Of a stretch of 64,000 nt of DNA, positions 16,883 to 25,227 are shown one piece after another (the stretch's first letter is position 1; every line of letters begins with the position of its first letter). Origin of the DNA: Niastella yeongjuensis. GTDB taxonomy: Bacteria; Bacteroidota; Bacteroidia; Chitinophagales; Chitinophagaceae. The DNA lies in assembly GCF_900110245.1 (NCBI RefSeq), contig NZ_FOCZ01000016.1, positions 62,001 to 126,000 on the forward strand, given 5' to 3'. Position numbers and translations under genes: made by a program. Below the pieces are notes generated by a model, which had not been told where the DNA came from, ran no database searches, and saw only the letters and a program-made list of their open reading frames with translations.

Positions 16883-19465
16883 GTGAAAAGATTTCTACCA
16901 AGTGCCTTGGGGGCACTTGCCATTGTACTAATGGCACCCAACCTGCGCGCCCAAAACGGCGGCGACACATTAGATTTCCAATTAAGAACCGACAAAACGG
17001 TTAGCAATGCCCGTTTTAAACCCGACAAATCCGGCAAACGGAAATTGTCCGAAGCTGCTCAATTCTTCAAAACTTTGCACAATGCTGGTAATGACGATCA
17101 GTTTGTGCTGCAGCGTACCCAAACGGACAATCTTGGTATTACCCACCGCCTGTACCAGCAGTATTATAAAGGCATTCCAGTAGAGGGTGCACAATACGCG
17201 GCACATGGCCATCAGGACGAGATCGAGACTGTCAATGGCGAATTTGCTAAAGTAAAGATCGCCGGCGATCAACCTGGTGTTTCCGAAAAAAGCGCGCTCG
17301 CGCTGGCGCAGAAATTCGTAGGCGCTAAAAAGTACAAATGGGAAGATGCGCAACTACAGGCGCACATGCAAAAAATGGGGCATGCCGGTTACAGTCCCAA
17401 AGGCTCGCTCGTTGTTACCCGCGACGAACGGCAGGCCGGTCGGCCATGGCGGCTTTCCTGGAAATTCACCATTTCCGCCCTTGAGCCGGAAAGCGAGCAA
17501 CTGGTGTTCGTAGACGCTTGGGACGGGCATATCCTGGATGCCGTTTCCCTGCTGTGCAACACCAACGCACCAGGTACAGCTGAAACCCTGTACAGCGGCA
17601 CCCGAAATATTATGGGTGATTCCTGGAGCGGACAATTCCGCCTGCGTGAAACCCGTAACAACGTCAATATTTCCACGCTCAATGCGCTGCGGGGTACCAG
17701 TTATGGCGCCGCTGTTGATTTTACAGACAATGATAACAACTGGACTGCTGCGGAGCATACTGCCAATTGGGACCGCGCCGCACCTGATGCCCACTGGGCT
17801 GCGGAGACAGTACTCGATTACTGGCAAACCGTGCAGGGCCGCAATAGTATCAATGGCAGTGGCCTGCCTGTGCAGAACTATGTACACTTTGCCGTAGACT
17901 GGGACAATGCGCAATGGGATGGCGTTGGCAACGCCATGCGCTACGGCGATGGCAATCCTGCCAAGCTTTATACTATACCGTTTGTGGCGCTGGATGTAGT
18001 TGCCCATGAATTTGGCCACGGTATTAACCAGTATACGGCTAATCTTAAGTATGAAAAAGAACCTGGTGCGCTGAATGAAGGTTTCTCCGATATCTGGGGC
18101 GCTGTTATAGAAAACTGGGCTGATCCCAATAAACAAACCTGGTTGATTGGCGAAGAGCTTGGCTTCATCCCCCTTCGCTCGATGAGCAATCCCAACGCCT
18201 TTGGCCAGCCCGATACATACCACGGTACAAACTGGGTTAACGTAGATAATTGTACGCCTGTCGGCGGTCCTACTGGCAATGACTACTGTGGCGTGCATAC
18301 CAACAGCGGCGTGCTCAACTTCATGTTCTTCCTGCTCGCACAAGGTGGAGCAGGCACCAATGACATTGGTAATGCCTATAACGTTTCCGGTATCGGAATT
18401 TTTGAGGCCGCCCGTATCGCCTATATCGCCGAGAGTTACTTCCTTACACCCAACTCAACGTTTGCTGACGCGCGGAATGCCTTTATCAATGCATCACACG
18501 CCCTGTACGGCCCTAATTCCTGCGAGTCTATTGCAACGTCCAACGCATGGTATGCAGTTGGCGTAGGCGGCCCCTTTGCACCTTCGGGAATGTCTATTTC
18601 CGGCCCCAACCATGTTTGTGGCACTTCCGATCCTTTTGGCATTACCAGCCTGCCGCCAGGAGCAATTGTTACCTGGTCGAAAGATGGCCCGGTAGATATC
18701 GATAATCCTAACAGTAATACCACTACAGTCACTCAATTCGACTACGGCTGGACAACACTAACGGCTACAGTTACCTCACCCTGCGGCCTGAACGCGACCA
18801 TTACTTCAGCACCTATTCAGGTGGGCAATCCATATATGGTTGGTCCCATCGAAACCAGCTCGAATGGCCTGGGCGCCGGCGAGAATTTATGTAACCATGA
18901 TTATGACTATGACGATTGGGTAAATACCATGTTTATCACCGTCAATCCGGCCCCGCCAGCATGGGATACCTGGACGCTTCATTGGGAGATGTATGGACCG
19001 AACGGACTTGCTATGAGTTGGACAGGTACCAACCCCAACCTGGGTCTTCCCTTCATTATGCCGGCGTCACAAGAGCCAGGCTGGTATAACGTTGACGCCT
19101 GGATTACGAACAGTTGCGGACAAACAAGTGACTATTACGAAACTGGTTTCTATTACGTGGATTGCAAAGGCGCCAGCCGTTTCAGCATGACCGTTTATCC
19201 CAACCCGGCCACCGGCGGCAACCTGCAGGTAGTGATGGAAGAACCTGAAGCAGCTAAATTACCGGCTAACGCAAAAGTGGCGAGTTCAGAGCAGATCACA
19301 TTCACGTTGTACGATATGAAAATGACCAGTATGATGCGCATCTGGAAAGTGCCGTCCGGACAGAAAAAACATTTATTGAATACTACAGGTATTAAAGCGG
19401 GACAATACATTCTCGTTATGACCAAAGGTAGTCTGAAGCGTACACAGCAGGTGTTGATCAAATAA
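16883..19465 (+). CDS. Secreted M4 (thermolysin-like) metalloprotease with T9SS sorting domain
   Basis: An 860-residue secreted zinc endopeptidase. Order of parts: signal peptide (ends NLRAQ); fungalysin/thermolysin propeptide and PepSY-like prodomain (about 40-220, with THRLYQQYYKGIPVEGAQ); catalytic domain (about 225-570); immunoglobulin-like domains; C-terminal type A T9SS domain starting at VYPNPATGG. The zinc site is H375-E-F-G-H379 with Glu399 in GALNEGFSDI. His472 in HTNSGV matches the transition-state His of thermolysin. All key residues are present, so it should be active. The T9SS signal sends it to the cell surface or medium. It has its own transcription unit and probably supplies peptides to the cell. 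Confidence 0.95.
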   Translation: MKRFLPSALGALAIVLMAPNLRAQNGGDTLDFQLRTDKTVSNARFKPDKSGKRKLSEAAQFFKTLHNAGNDDQFVLQRTQTDNLGITHRLYQQYYKGIPVEGAQYAAHGHQDEIETVNGEFAKVKIAGDQPGVSEKSALALAQKFVGAKKYKWEDAQLQAHMQKMGHAGYSPKGSLVVTRDERQAGRPWRLSWKFTISALEPESEQLVFVDAWDGHILDAVSLLCNTNAPGTAETLYSGTRNIMGDSWSGQFRLRETRNNVNISTLNALRGTSYGAAVDFTDNDNNWTAAEHTANWDRAAPDAHWAAETVLDYWQTVQGRNSINGSGLPVQNYVHFAVDWDNAQWDGVGNAMRYGDGNPAKLYTIPFVALDVVAHEFGHGINQYTANLKYEKEPGALNEGFSDIWGAVIENWADPNKQTWLIGEELGFIPLRSMSNPNAFGQPDTYHGTNWVNVDNCTPVGGPTGNDYCGVHTNSGVLNFMFFLLAQGGAGTNDIGNAYNVSGIGIFEAARIAYIAESYFLTPNSTFADARNAFINASHALYGPNSCESIATSNAWYAVGVGGPFAPSGMSISGPNHVCGTSDPFGITSLPPGAIVTWSKDGPVDIDNPNSNTTTVTQFDYGWTTLTATVTSPCGLNATITSAPIQVGNPYMVGPIETSSNGLGAGENLCNHDYDYDDWVNTMFITVNPAPPAWDTWTLHWEMYGPNGLAMSWTGTNPNLGLPFIMPASQEPGWYNVDAWITNSCGQTSDYYETGFYYVDCKGASRFSMTVYPNPATGGNLQVVMEEPEAAKLPANAKVASSEQITFTLYDMKMTSMMRIWKVPSGQKKHLLNTTGIKAGQYILVMTKGSLKRTQQVLIK

Positions 19466-19503
19466 ATTGAGCTGAAGTTATTCTTTCAAAACAGGAAAAT
19501 ATT

Positions 19504-19550
19504 AGAAGGCTTTACGATGTCAATCAGACTTGTGAAGCCTTCTGGTTTTT
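19504..19550. terminator. Terminator between convergent genes
   Basis: AGAAGGCTT pairs with AAGCCTTCT over a 21-nt loop and is followed by GGTTTTTC. It separates the M4 protease gene from the end of the minus-strand wall-enzyme operon and probably serves the M4 gene. Confidence 0.7.
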
Positions 19551-19562
19551 CTGTAGCTCAAC

Positions 19563-22220
19563 TTACCAATTGGTCATCTGTACAATCCGTTGCTTTAGAT
19601 GTTCTTTGGGAACCAGGTAATGATTGGCTGCTGTTGACCGTTTCATGTAAATATTGTTGACGCCATTTTTATTGGCCATGTTTTGGAGCAGTTTACAATG
19701 TGCCTGCGTGCTGCCGAGGTAATAAAGGATCAGTTTTTTTGAGGCGTTGCGTTTGGCCCATTGACACCATTTCGTTTCACCGCCGTATAAGGAATCAAAC
19801 CCCCAGCATTCTGTAATGCGATTGCCAAACACCGGGTTGGCGGTGGTTACTATTTTTCGCATTTGACTGCCGCCCGCAGAATGGGCTGCTATGATGAGGT
19901 TGTTGATGTCGATCGTTTTGCTGCCAAAGCCGGGCATTATATAAGTGTTGATGGCTGCAAGTACCTGCTGCAGGTATTGATCGAGCCCGCCTGCCTTACC
20001 GCTAAGGGTGTTTGTATAAGCATTCGGACTGTTTCCCATTGAGGGCGCCACCAGAATACAGTTTTTGCCGGCCGAATTTACCTCTTCCCGCAAACGAAAA
20101 TCGTATTTAGGTTTGGTCAGTGACCAGTATCGATCAATTTGAGCGGTAGCGCCGGGAAACTCTCCGGTCATACCATGCAGGTATAAAATTATTGTCACTG
20201 GCTGGGCAGCATTGAAATGCGCCGGCACATAAATACCTGTTTTAGTAAGCGGATAGTTGGCTTTACCAATATTAATGGTCACATAACAGGTAACGCCCGG
20301 AACGGAAGTGTCTTTTCCCAGCAAGGGAGGTGCAGTAACCTGGGGGATTTCACTTTCAGGAAATGAAAGATGTTCGAAGGATTCTTCTTCGAGTTCATTT
20401 AGTTCTTCCCACTCCTCTTCCGTTTCGTTTGCTGTTTCTTCGGATTCAGCCTCGTCGTAGTACTCATAAAAAGTTTGTTCATAATCCTCCGTCTCTTCTT
20501 CGCCATCAAAATATTCCGGACCATAAAATTGAAGCTCGTTTTCTTCGGTTTCGAAGCTGGTTACTGGTGCTTCCCGGTCAAAGGCTTCTTCTTCGCCGCT
20601 CCATTCATACTCCTGTTGCGTGGGAGTACCCGCAAAATAGCGGTAATACTGAAGAAACACATCGAGATAATGGGGCGTGTTTGACCGTTTGGTTTGGATC
20701 CAGCATTGAAGGACCGGCGATAACGTACCGGTTACTGTGCCCCAGGCGGACGGATCGGGTTGTTTGTACCAGGCTGCTGCGCCTTTTCCTTTCTTAAAGC
20801 GAAAGGCCGCTTTTTGTTTTTTAGCGGTGGCAATATCGCCGGGGGAAGCGCTTCGGGTGCAGTTGTCATAAAGATCATAGGCGCCGGTAAACAACAACGC
20901 CCGTTGATAGTATTCCGGTTTTAACCAGTTGCCGGGTTCACCGGCCTGAGAAGCATATTGCATGGCCTTGATAACAGTGACATGCCCGGCATTGTAACAG
21001 GCCAGCACCATTTGCGCATAGGCATCTTCGCTAAGGGCCGGGAAAGGGATGTGCAACAAGTCCAACCCTTTTTTTATATAGCCTTTAAAGTTCTGGTATT
21101 TTTTGATCCCTGTTTCCAGGCTGATTGCCGGTGTAAGTTGGTCAGGGGTGCGCTCTGCCTGCATCAGTCCTTTGTATCCCGATTTACCGGCTCCCGCATT
21201 GGCATTGCCGCCAGATTCCGCAGCAATGATACCCCGTACGATATTGGGATCGAGCCCTGACGCTTTACTTAACCGGTTGATAGGTTCATCATATTTTCTG
21301 ATGTTGGCTACCACTTTGGGATCGACACCTTTTGCTTTTTTGACGGCCGACTGGGTTACACCACCAATTGCACTGGTCAATATTGTCTTCATGAATCCCG
21401 GTGTGTTGGCAGCCGTTGAACCACCGGCGAATGTGGAGTCTTTAAGATAGGCGGCATTGCGGAAGAAAATAAAAAAACAGCTGCCTCCTTTGATGGTATT
21501 GATAACCGGTTGTACCAGGTTGTTATCAATAGCCGGACAACCCCAGCTTCTGCCCGCGGCTTTATTGTCGTCCTCATTGACGTAAGAAGCGCCATGCACT
21601 ACTATTTTCCTTCTTTTGGCATTGTTGTTAAATCCTGGTTCCATTCCTTCCAATTGAAGCGAAAGGCCGTGTTTGCCCTGATAGGTGCTCAGGGTGACAT
21701 AAAATCCCAGGCTGCTTTGATTAGACCCGATATCATTTGAAAAGCGATTGGAAATGGCCCCATTGGAAGGATCAGATGAGTTTTTGCCATGCGCCACTTT
21801 ACATTGCAGGATTAGTTTTTGTTGGGTGAGGTTGATGATGTACATCCTTTTTTGTGTGGCGGGCTGATTAAAATCAACGATGGTCAGTATATCGATATTC
21901 TTTAAAGCACCCCGGTTGTTTAACGCATTGTAACCATTGATAGCTATACGGAAAACATCTAATGGAAGTGCCCTCGCTGCCAGACCGAGATGGTTATAGA
22001 GATCGGGCACAGTCGCTGGCGTAATCTCTTCCTCCCACTCAGGCTGCCCCCTGTAATCTTCCTCTTCTGATTCTGGTTCTTCCCACTCCTCGGTTTCGAA
22101 TTCCTCCCCCTGAAATGGAGAATATTCCTCAAACGCAGGTGCCGGCGTTGGCGTTGGTCTTGGTGTTGGTTCATCCCCACTCGTTTCAAAAACTTCAAGG
22201 CTCGCTGTATACTGGTTCAT
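19563..22220 (-). CDS. L,D-transpeptidase-like / lytic transglycosylase / alpha-beta hydrolase fusion
   Basis: An 885-residue protein that joins three enzyme-like modules. Residues are counted from MNQYTASLEVF, chosen because GTAAGGACC precedes it and the first gene of the operon also starts MN-Y; an in-frame ATG 21 bp earlier gives 892. Order: acidic linker (13-70); murein L,D-transpeptidase module of the YkuD_2 type (about 80-255, HGAS and RSWGCPAI with Cys228); SLT lytic transglycosylase (about 308-450, AAESGGN with Glu335, then GLMQ and CYNAGH); basic segment; second very acidic linker (about 540-620); alpha/beta hydrolase (about 640-885) with Ser781 in AHSAGG, Asp809 and His867 as likely triad. 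No signal peptide is present, although all three modules would normally act on the cell wall or outside. It is the last gene of a five-gene operon. Each module is recognised from motifs; the combined role is inference. Confidence 0.82.
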   Translation of the reverse strand: MNQYTASLEVFETSGDEPTPRPTPTPAPAFEEYSPFQGEEFETEEWEEPESEEEDYRGQPEWEEEITPATVPDLYNHLGLAARALPLDVFRIAINGYNALNNRGALKNIDILTIVDFNQPATQKRMYIINLTQQKLILQCKVAHGKNSSDPSNGAISNRFSNDIGSNQSSLGFYVTLSTYQGKHGLSLQLEGMEPGFNNNAKRRKIVVHGASYVNEDDNKAAGRSWGCPAIDNNLVQPVINTIKGGSCFFIFFRNAAYLKDSTFAGGSTAANTPGFMKTILTSAIGGVTQSAVKKAKGVDPKVVANIRKYDEPINRLSKASGLDPNIVRGIIAAESGGNANAGAGKSGYKGLMQAERTPDQLTPAISLETGIKKYQNFKGYIKKGLDLLHIPFPALSEDAYAQMVLACYNAGHVTVIKAMQYASQAGEPGNWLKPEYYQRALLFTGAYDLYDNCTRSASPGDIATAKKQKAAFRFKKGKGAAAWYKQPDPSAWGTVTGTLSPVLQCWIQTKRSNTPHYLDVFLQYYRYFAGTPTQQEYEWSGEEEAFDREAPVTSFETEENELQFYGPEYFDGEEETEDYEQTFYEYYDEAESEETANETEEEWEELNELEEESFEHLSFPESEIPQVTAPPLLGKDTSVPGVTCYVTINIGKANYPLTKTGIYVPAHFNAAQPVTIILYLHGMTGEFPGATAQIDRYWSLTKPKYDFRLREEVNSAGKNCILVAPSMGNSPNAYTNTLSGKAGGLDQYLQQVLAAINTYIMPGFGSKTIDINNLIIAAHSAGGSQMRKIVTTANPVFGNRITECWGFDSLYGGETKWCQWAKRNASKKLILYYLGSTQAHCKLLQNMANKNGVNNIYMKRSTAANHYLVPKEHLKQRIVQMTNW

Positions 22221-22253
22221 GGTCCTTACATTTATAATCAATAAAGAATGGTG

Positions 22254-23525
22254 TTAGTTCAATTGGGTGCGCGGTTTTACGGGTGCCGGTGCACCATTGG
22301 AACTTATCTTTACCGTGCCACGGATATTGGCTTCGGGATTTTTAATGCGGTGGCCGGTTGCTTTTTCCCAGTTATTGATCACCGTTAAAAAGTCATCCAT
22401 GAATTTTCGCTGGGTCGCATTGAGCAATGTGGCAGGCCCCTGGAAACTGGTTAACATTTGCTGCACCCAGTTGGGGTCATCCAGCAAACCGTTTGCTTCC
22501 ACCGCCAGGAGAATATTGGCAGCCGAGCCGGCCATGTCAAAAAGTGCCTGGCATTTGGAATGCGCCGGGATGCCTACCTTGGTGCCAATCTTCATCAGCC
22601 TTTCACCGACGGTGCTTGATTGGGCATTGAGATAATTTACAATGGGTGAGTTATACGATACAATGAAGCTGAACCAGCTGTTCATTAACACCGATGAATA
22701 TTCTTCTTTGGAAAGATTGAGCCTGCCATAACTGGTAGCGGCCACACTCCCCCGCCGCGCAATTAAAATTTCCCGGATCTCCTGGGCCAGTTCCACCAAA
22801 ATATTCACATCGGCGGTGTTGGCGCCGGAGGTGTTTTTTGCATTGATGAATCCCTGCCATATTTCTGACAAATAGCGTTCGAACAGCACGATAAACTGCT
22901 GGTTCGAAGCCCTGGCTTTAATATAGGGTTTAGAGGCATTTTGCGGGTCTATGTCGCCAAAAGCAAGGTCCATCCCAAACATGCGGAAGTAGGCATTCCT
23001 GCGGCTGTTATCGGAATTCGGACGCAGAATACTGCGCAGGTTCGTTTGCTTGGGGACGTCTGATTTAAAGAAAAGCCGTTCACTGTTCTGGATCCAGTTA
23101 AATGTGCTGAAATTGTCAGCGATGCCCAGCTCTTCATCATTGAGGTATTTATCGATGACCTTTTCAAAGATCTGGAGGATGCGGGTATTTTCAATAAGAT
23201 ACCCATAGATCATATGATAGTTGCTGGTATATAGAAAGCTGCTGTATTGAGGCGTACTCCCAGGTCCTGCATAGATGGCTTTCTCGTTTACATCGAACCA
23301 ATGCCTGAGAATACCTTTTTCAATAAACTGCGGGTCATCCACTATGCAGTAACCCAGTTTATTTCCCAGTGTATAATTATAAACCGGTACCAGTGGTGTA
23401 GCGGGGTTGGAAATCACCGGCAATGGAAAGGTGGCTGGATTGGCTATATAATCGCTTTCTATAGGCCGGCTACCCGTGAGCTGGCGAAAAAAACTGGCGA
23501 ACATTATATTGTCAAGGATATCCAT
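22254..23525 (-). CDS. Conserved-looking protein of unknown function in wall-enzyme operon
   Basis: A 423-residue protein with no family that I recognise. It starts MDILDNIMFASFFRQLTGSR. It is rich in aromatic residues and Asn (YNYTLGNKLGYCIVDDPQF, SSFLYTSNYHMIYGYL), then mostly helical from about residue 100 (LVELAQEIREILIARRG), and ends in a Pro/Lys tail. There is no signal peptide, transmembrane helix or obvious catalytic motif. It lies 33 bp before the fusion enzyme start and 39 bp after the coiled-coil protein, all on one strand, so it is almost certainly cotranscribed. A structural or adaptor role is possible, but there is no direct evidence. Confidence 0.75.
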   Translation of the reverse strand: MDILDNIMFASFFRQLTGSRPIESDYIANPATFPLPVISNPATPLVPVYNYTLGNKLGYCIVDDPQFIEKGILRHWFDVNEKAIYAGPGSTPQYSSFLYTSNYHMIYGYLIENTRILQIFEKVIDKYLNDEELGIADNFSTFNWIQNSERLFFKSDVPKQTNLRSILRPNSDNSRRNAYFRMFGMDLAFGDIDPQNASKPYIKARASNQQFIVLFERYLSEIWQGFINAKNTSGANTADVNILVELAQEIREILIARRGSVAATSYGRLNLSKEEYSSVLMNSWFSFIVSYNSPIVNYLNAQSSTVGERLMKIGTKVGIPAHSKCQALFDMAGSAANILLAVEANGLLDDPNWVQQMLTSFQGPATLLNATQRKFMDDFLTVINNWEKATGHRIKNPEANIRGTVKISSNGAPAPVKPRTQLN

Positions 23526-23564
23526 AATGAATATTTTAGTAGTGAGTGGTTGATGTATACAGCG

Positions 23565-23942
23565 TTAAGGCTTTTTGGCCGGATCGGGGGCCGAATAAAT
23601 TTTCCCTTCTTTGATGGGTGTCTTTTTTATTTCCAGCTCATTGGTCTGGTCTACCAGCTCTTTCGATTCGGGGCGAATATTGACGCCGCCGCCGCCGGAA
23701 ATGATATCGAATCCCTTTTGCAATTGAGAGCTGTCCTGTTTATACGAGGAATTGTCGATAAATGAAAGTTCCTGATCAATTTTCAGGATGGAAGCAGCAA
23801 GGGTATTGATGCGGCCAAACATATCGTTCACCGGTGTTTTGGGCGGTTGATTTTTGATCAGGTCTTCTATTTGATCAATTTGCTGCTGAAGCTTTTCTTT
23901 ATCTTTCTTTAATTGCTCACGTTTTGTTGAATTAGGTGTCAT
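23565..23942 (-). CDS. Small coiled-coil protein in wall-enzyme operon
   Basis: A 125-residue hydrophilic protein. Residues 5-35 (REQLKKDKEKLQQQIDQIED) form a clear coiled coil, followed by a Pro break, a second helix (FGRINTLAASILKIDQELSF), a glycine stretch (SGGGGV) and a Lys/Pro-rich tail. No signal peptide or family is recognised. The gap to the metallopeptidase gene before it is 19 bp. The composition suggests a chaperone, spacer or complex-assembly protein, but this is a guess from composition only. Confidence 0.7.
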   Translation of the reverse strand: MTPNSTKREQLKKDKEKLQQQIDQIEDLIKNQPPKTPVNDMFGRINTLAASILKIDQELSFIDNSSYKQDSSQLQKGFDIISGGGGVNIRPESKELVDQTNELEIKKTPIKEGKIYSAPDPAKKP

Positions 23943-23961
23943 ATTGCAGGTGTTAAATAGT

Positions 23962-25221
23962 TTAATTCAATTCAATGGAAAATCCCAGTTGTTGCATCCA
24001 GTCCTGTTGTTGCCGGTAAAGGGCTTCTATATCGCCTTTAACCGCGCCGATCTTATACCCGTTAATGGCCAGTAACCGGATGCATTCTTTCCAGATCCAG
24101 GCATGGCTGGTAAACAGGGCCGGACCGGCCACATATTCCAATCGCTCAAGCGCCTGAGGGCTTACTCTTGCCGGTGGTATCAGTTGTGATAATGACTGGC
24201 CATTGAAGGCATTGTACCCCGACTTTAAAAGAACCGTTACCACATCAGGCAAGGCAGGTACACACATTTTTATCAACCCTGCAGAAGGGAAATTAACCAG
24301 GTTGAGGTCGTAATCGTTTTTGAATGCGGCTTCCAAATCGTCCCAGGGGCCCCGCCCATAAAACTGCCGGCACATTTCTACGTTCATCAGTACGCGTAAG
24401 TAGGCTATAGGATGCGGGTCATGCGCACGAAAGGCAAAGACTGCTTCAGGGGTGCCGCTTACCACATCGTTTAAAGAGGCCACGGCTGCAAAGCCCGTAT
24501 GCACGAAGGCAAAGGCATCGGCTGCAATTTCACTGGCCCAGGCGGAAAAGGCCAATCCAACGGCTGCAGGGTGTGTGGTCAGTTGTGTGCGAAACGCGTT
24601 GGCCAGTTCCCTGTTCCAATCCAGCAGGTCTGCAATCTGGTGACCGGTTTCATGAATGATAGCGGTTGGCCGAAACAGGTTGTGCTGGGTTATTTTAATG
24701 GCTGCAACCGGGCTCAGTCGTCCATCCCAAAGCCGCAAGCCTGCTTTTAGAATAGATGCGCCCACTCCCTTATCGACATACGTCAGTACGTCGGGAATTT
24801 CTTTGCCCAACGGCTGCAACAGTTCCTGCATACTTTTTTGACAAATAATATCGCAGGCGCGTAACAAAGCAGCGATGGTGGGCGTAGTACGGGAGTTGAT
24901 GGCGATGGTATAAAAATGGATCGTTTCTTCGGTTTTAAGATACCGTTCCCGCAGTTGTAACAATCCTCTTTTTACCGCTCTCAATACTTCGGGTTCTGCA
25001 GATTGCTCCAGTTGTCTTTTCAGCACCGTGCCCAACTGTACTACTTCATTACTGCTGTGCTGTAAGGCAGTCCTGATCTTGTTGGCCAGGTTACGGTCGA
25101 TGCCATGCCAGGCATTGCCCGAAGCCAGGTGATCGATGGTAGCCATGCGCCGGGCAGCCTGGAGCCAATGCTGCACCTGGCGAGTTAAGGATTTGTGTAT
25201 GGGATTGGTAGTGGTAAGCAT
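23962..25221 (-). CDS. HExxH zinc metallopeptidase-like protein
   Basis: A 419-residue protein with a metallopeptidase signature and no signal peptide. The N-terminal half is helical. His190-Glu191-Thr-Gly-His194 (IIHETGHQIADLLDW) is followed 37 residues later by Glu231 in WASEIAADAFAF, a likely third zinc ligand plus an Asp as in the HExxH/ExxAD arrangement. A further HDPHPIAYLRV motif resembles the HPxxxR segment seen after the active site in M48-like peptidases. The exact clan is not clear. The gene starts 6 bp after the stop of the first operon gene. It could process partners of the operon or act as a delivered effector; neither is shown by the sequence. Confidence 0.78.
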   Translation of the reverse strand: MLTTTNPIHKSLTRQVQHWLQAARRMATIDHLASGNAWHGIDRNLANKIRTALQHSSNEVVQLGTVLKRQLEQSAEPEVLRAVKRGLLQLRERYLKTEETIHFYTIAINSRTTPTIAALLRACDIICQKSMQELLQPLGKEIPDVLTYVDKGVGASILKAGLRLWDGRLSPVAAIKITQHNLFRPTAIIHETGHQIADLLDWNRELANAFRTQLTTHPAAVGLAFSAWASEIAADAFAFVHTGFAAVASLNDVVSGTPEAVFAFRAHDPHPIAYLRVLMNVEMCRQFYGRGPWDDLEAAFKNDYDLNLVNFPSAGLIKMCVPALPDVVTVLLKSGYNAFNGQSLSQLIPPARVSPQALERLEYVAGPALFTSHAWIWKECIRLLAINGYKIGAVKGDIEALYRQQQDWMQQLGFSIELN

Positions 25222-25227
25222 ATGCGA

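Noticed and set aside
17354-18343. Long open frame of about 330 codons on the minus strand inside the M4 protease gene
   Set aside because: It is fully antisense to a protein with clear catalytic motifs; its own translation has no family features. The same holds for long antisense frames at 34838-35686, 35909-36742, 51228-52112 and 58955-59719.
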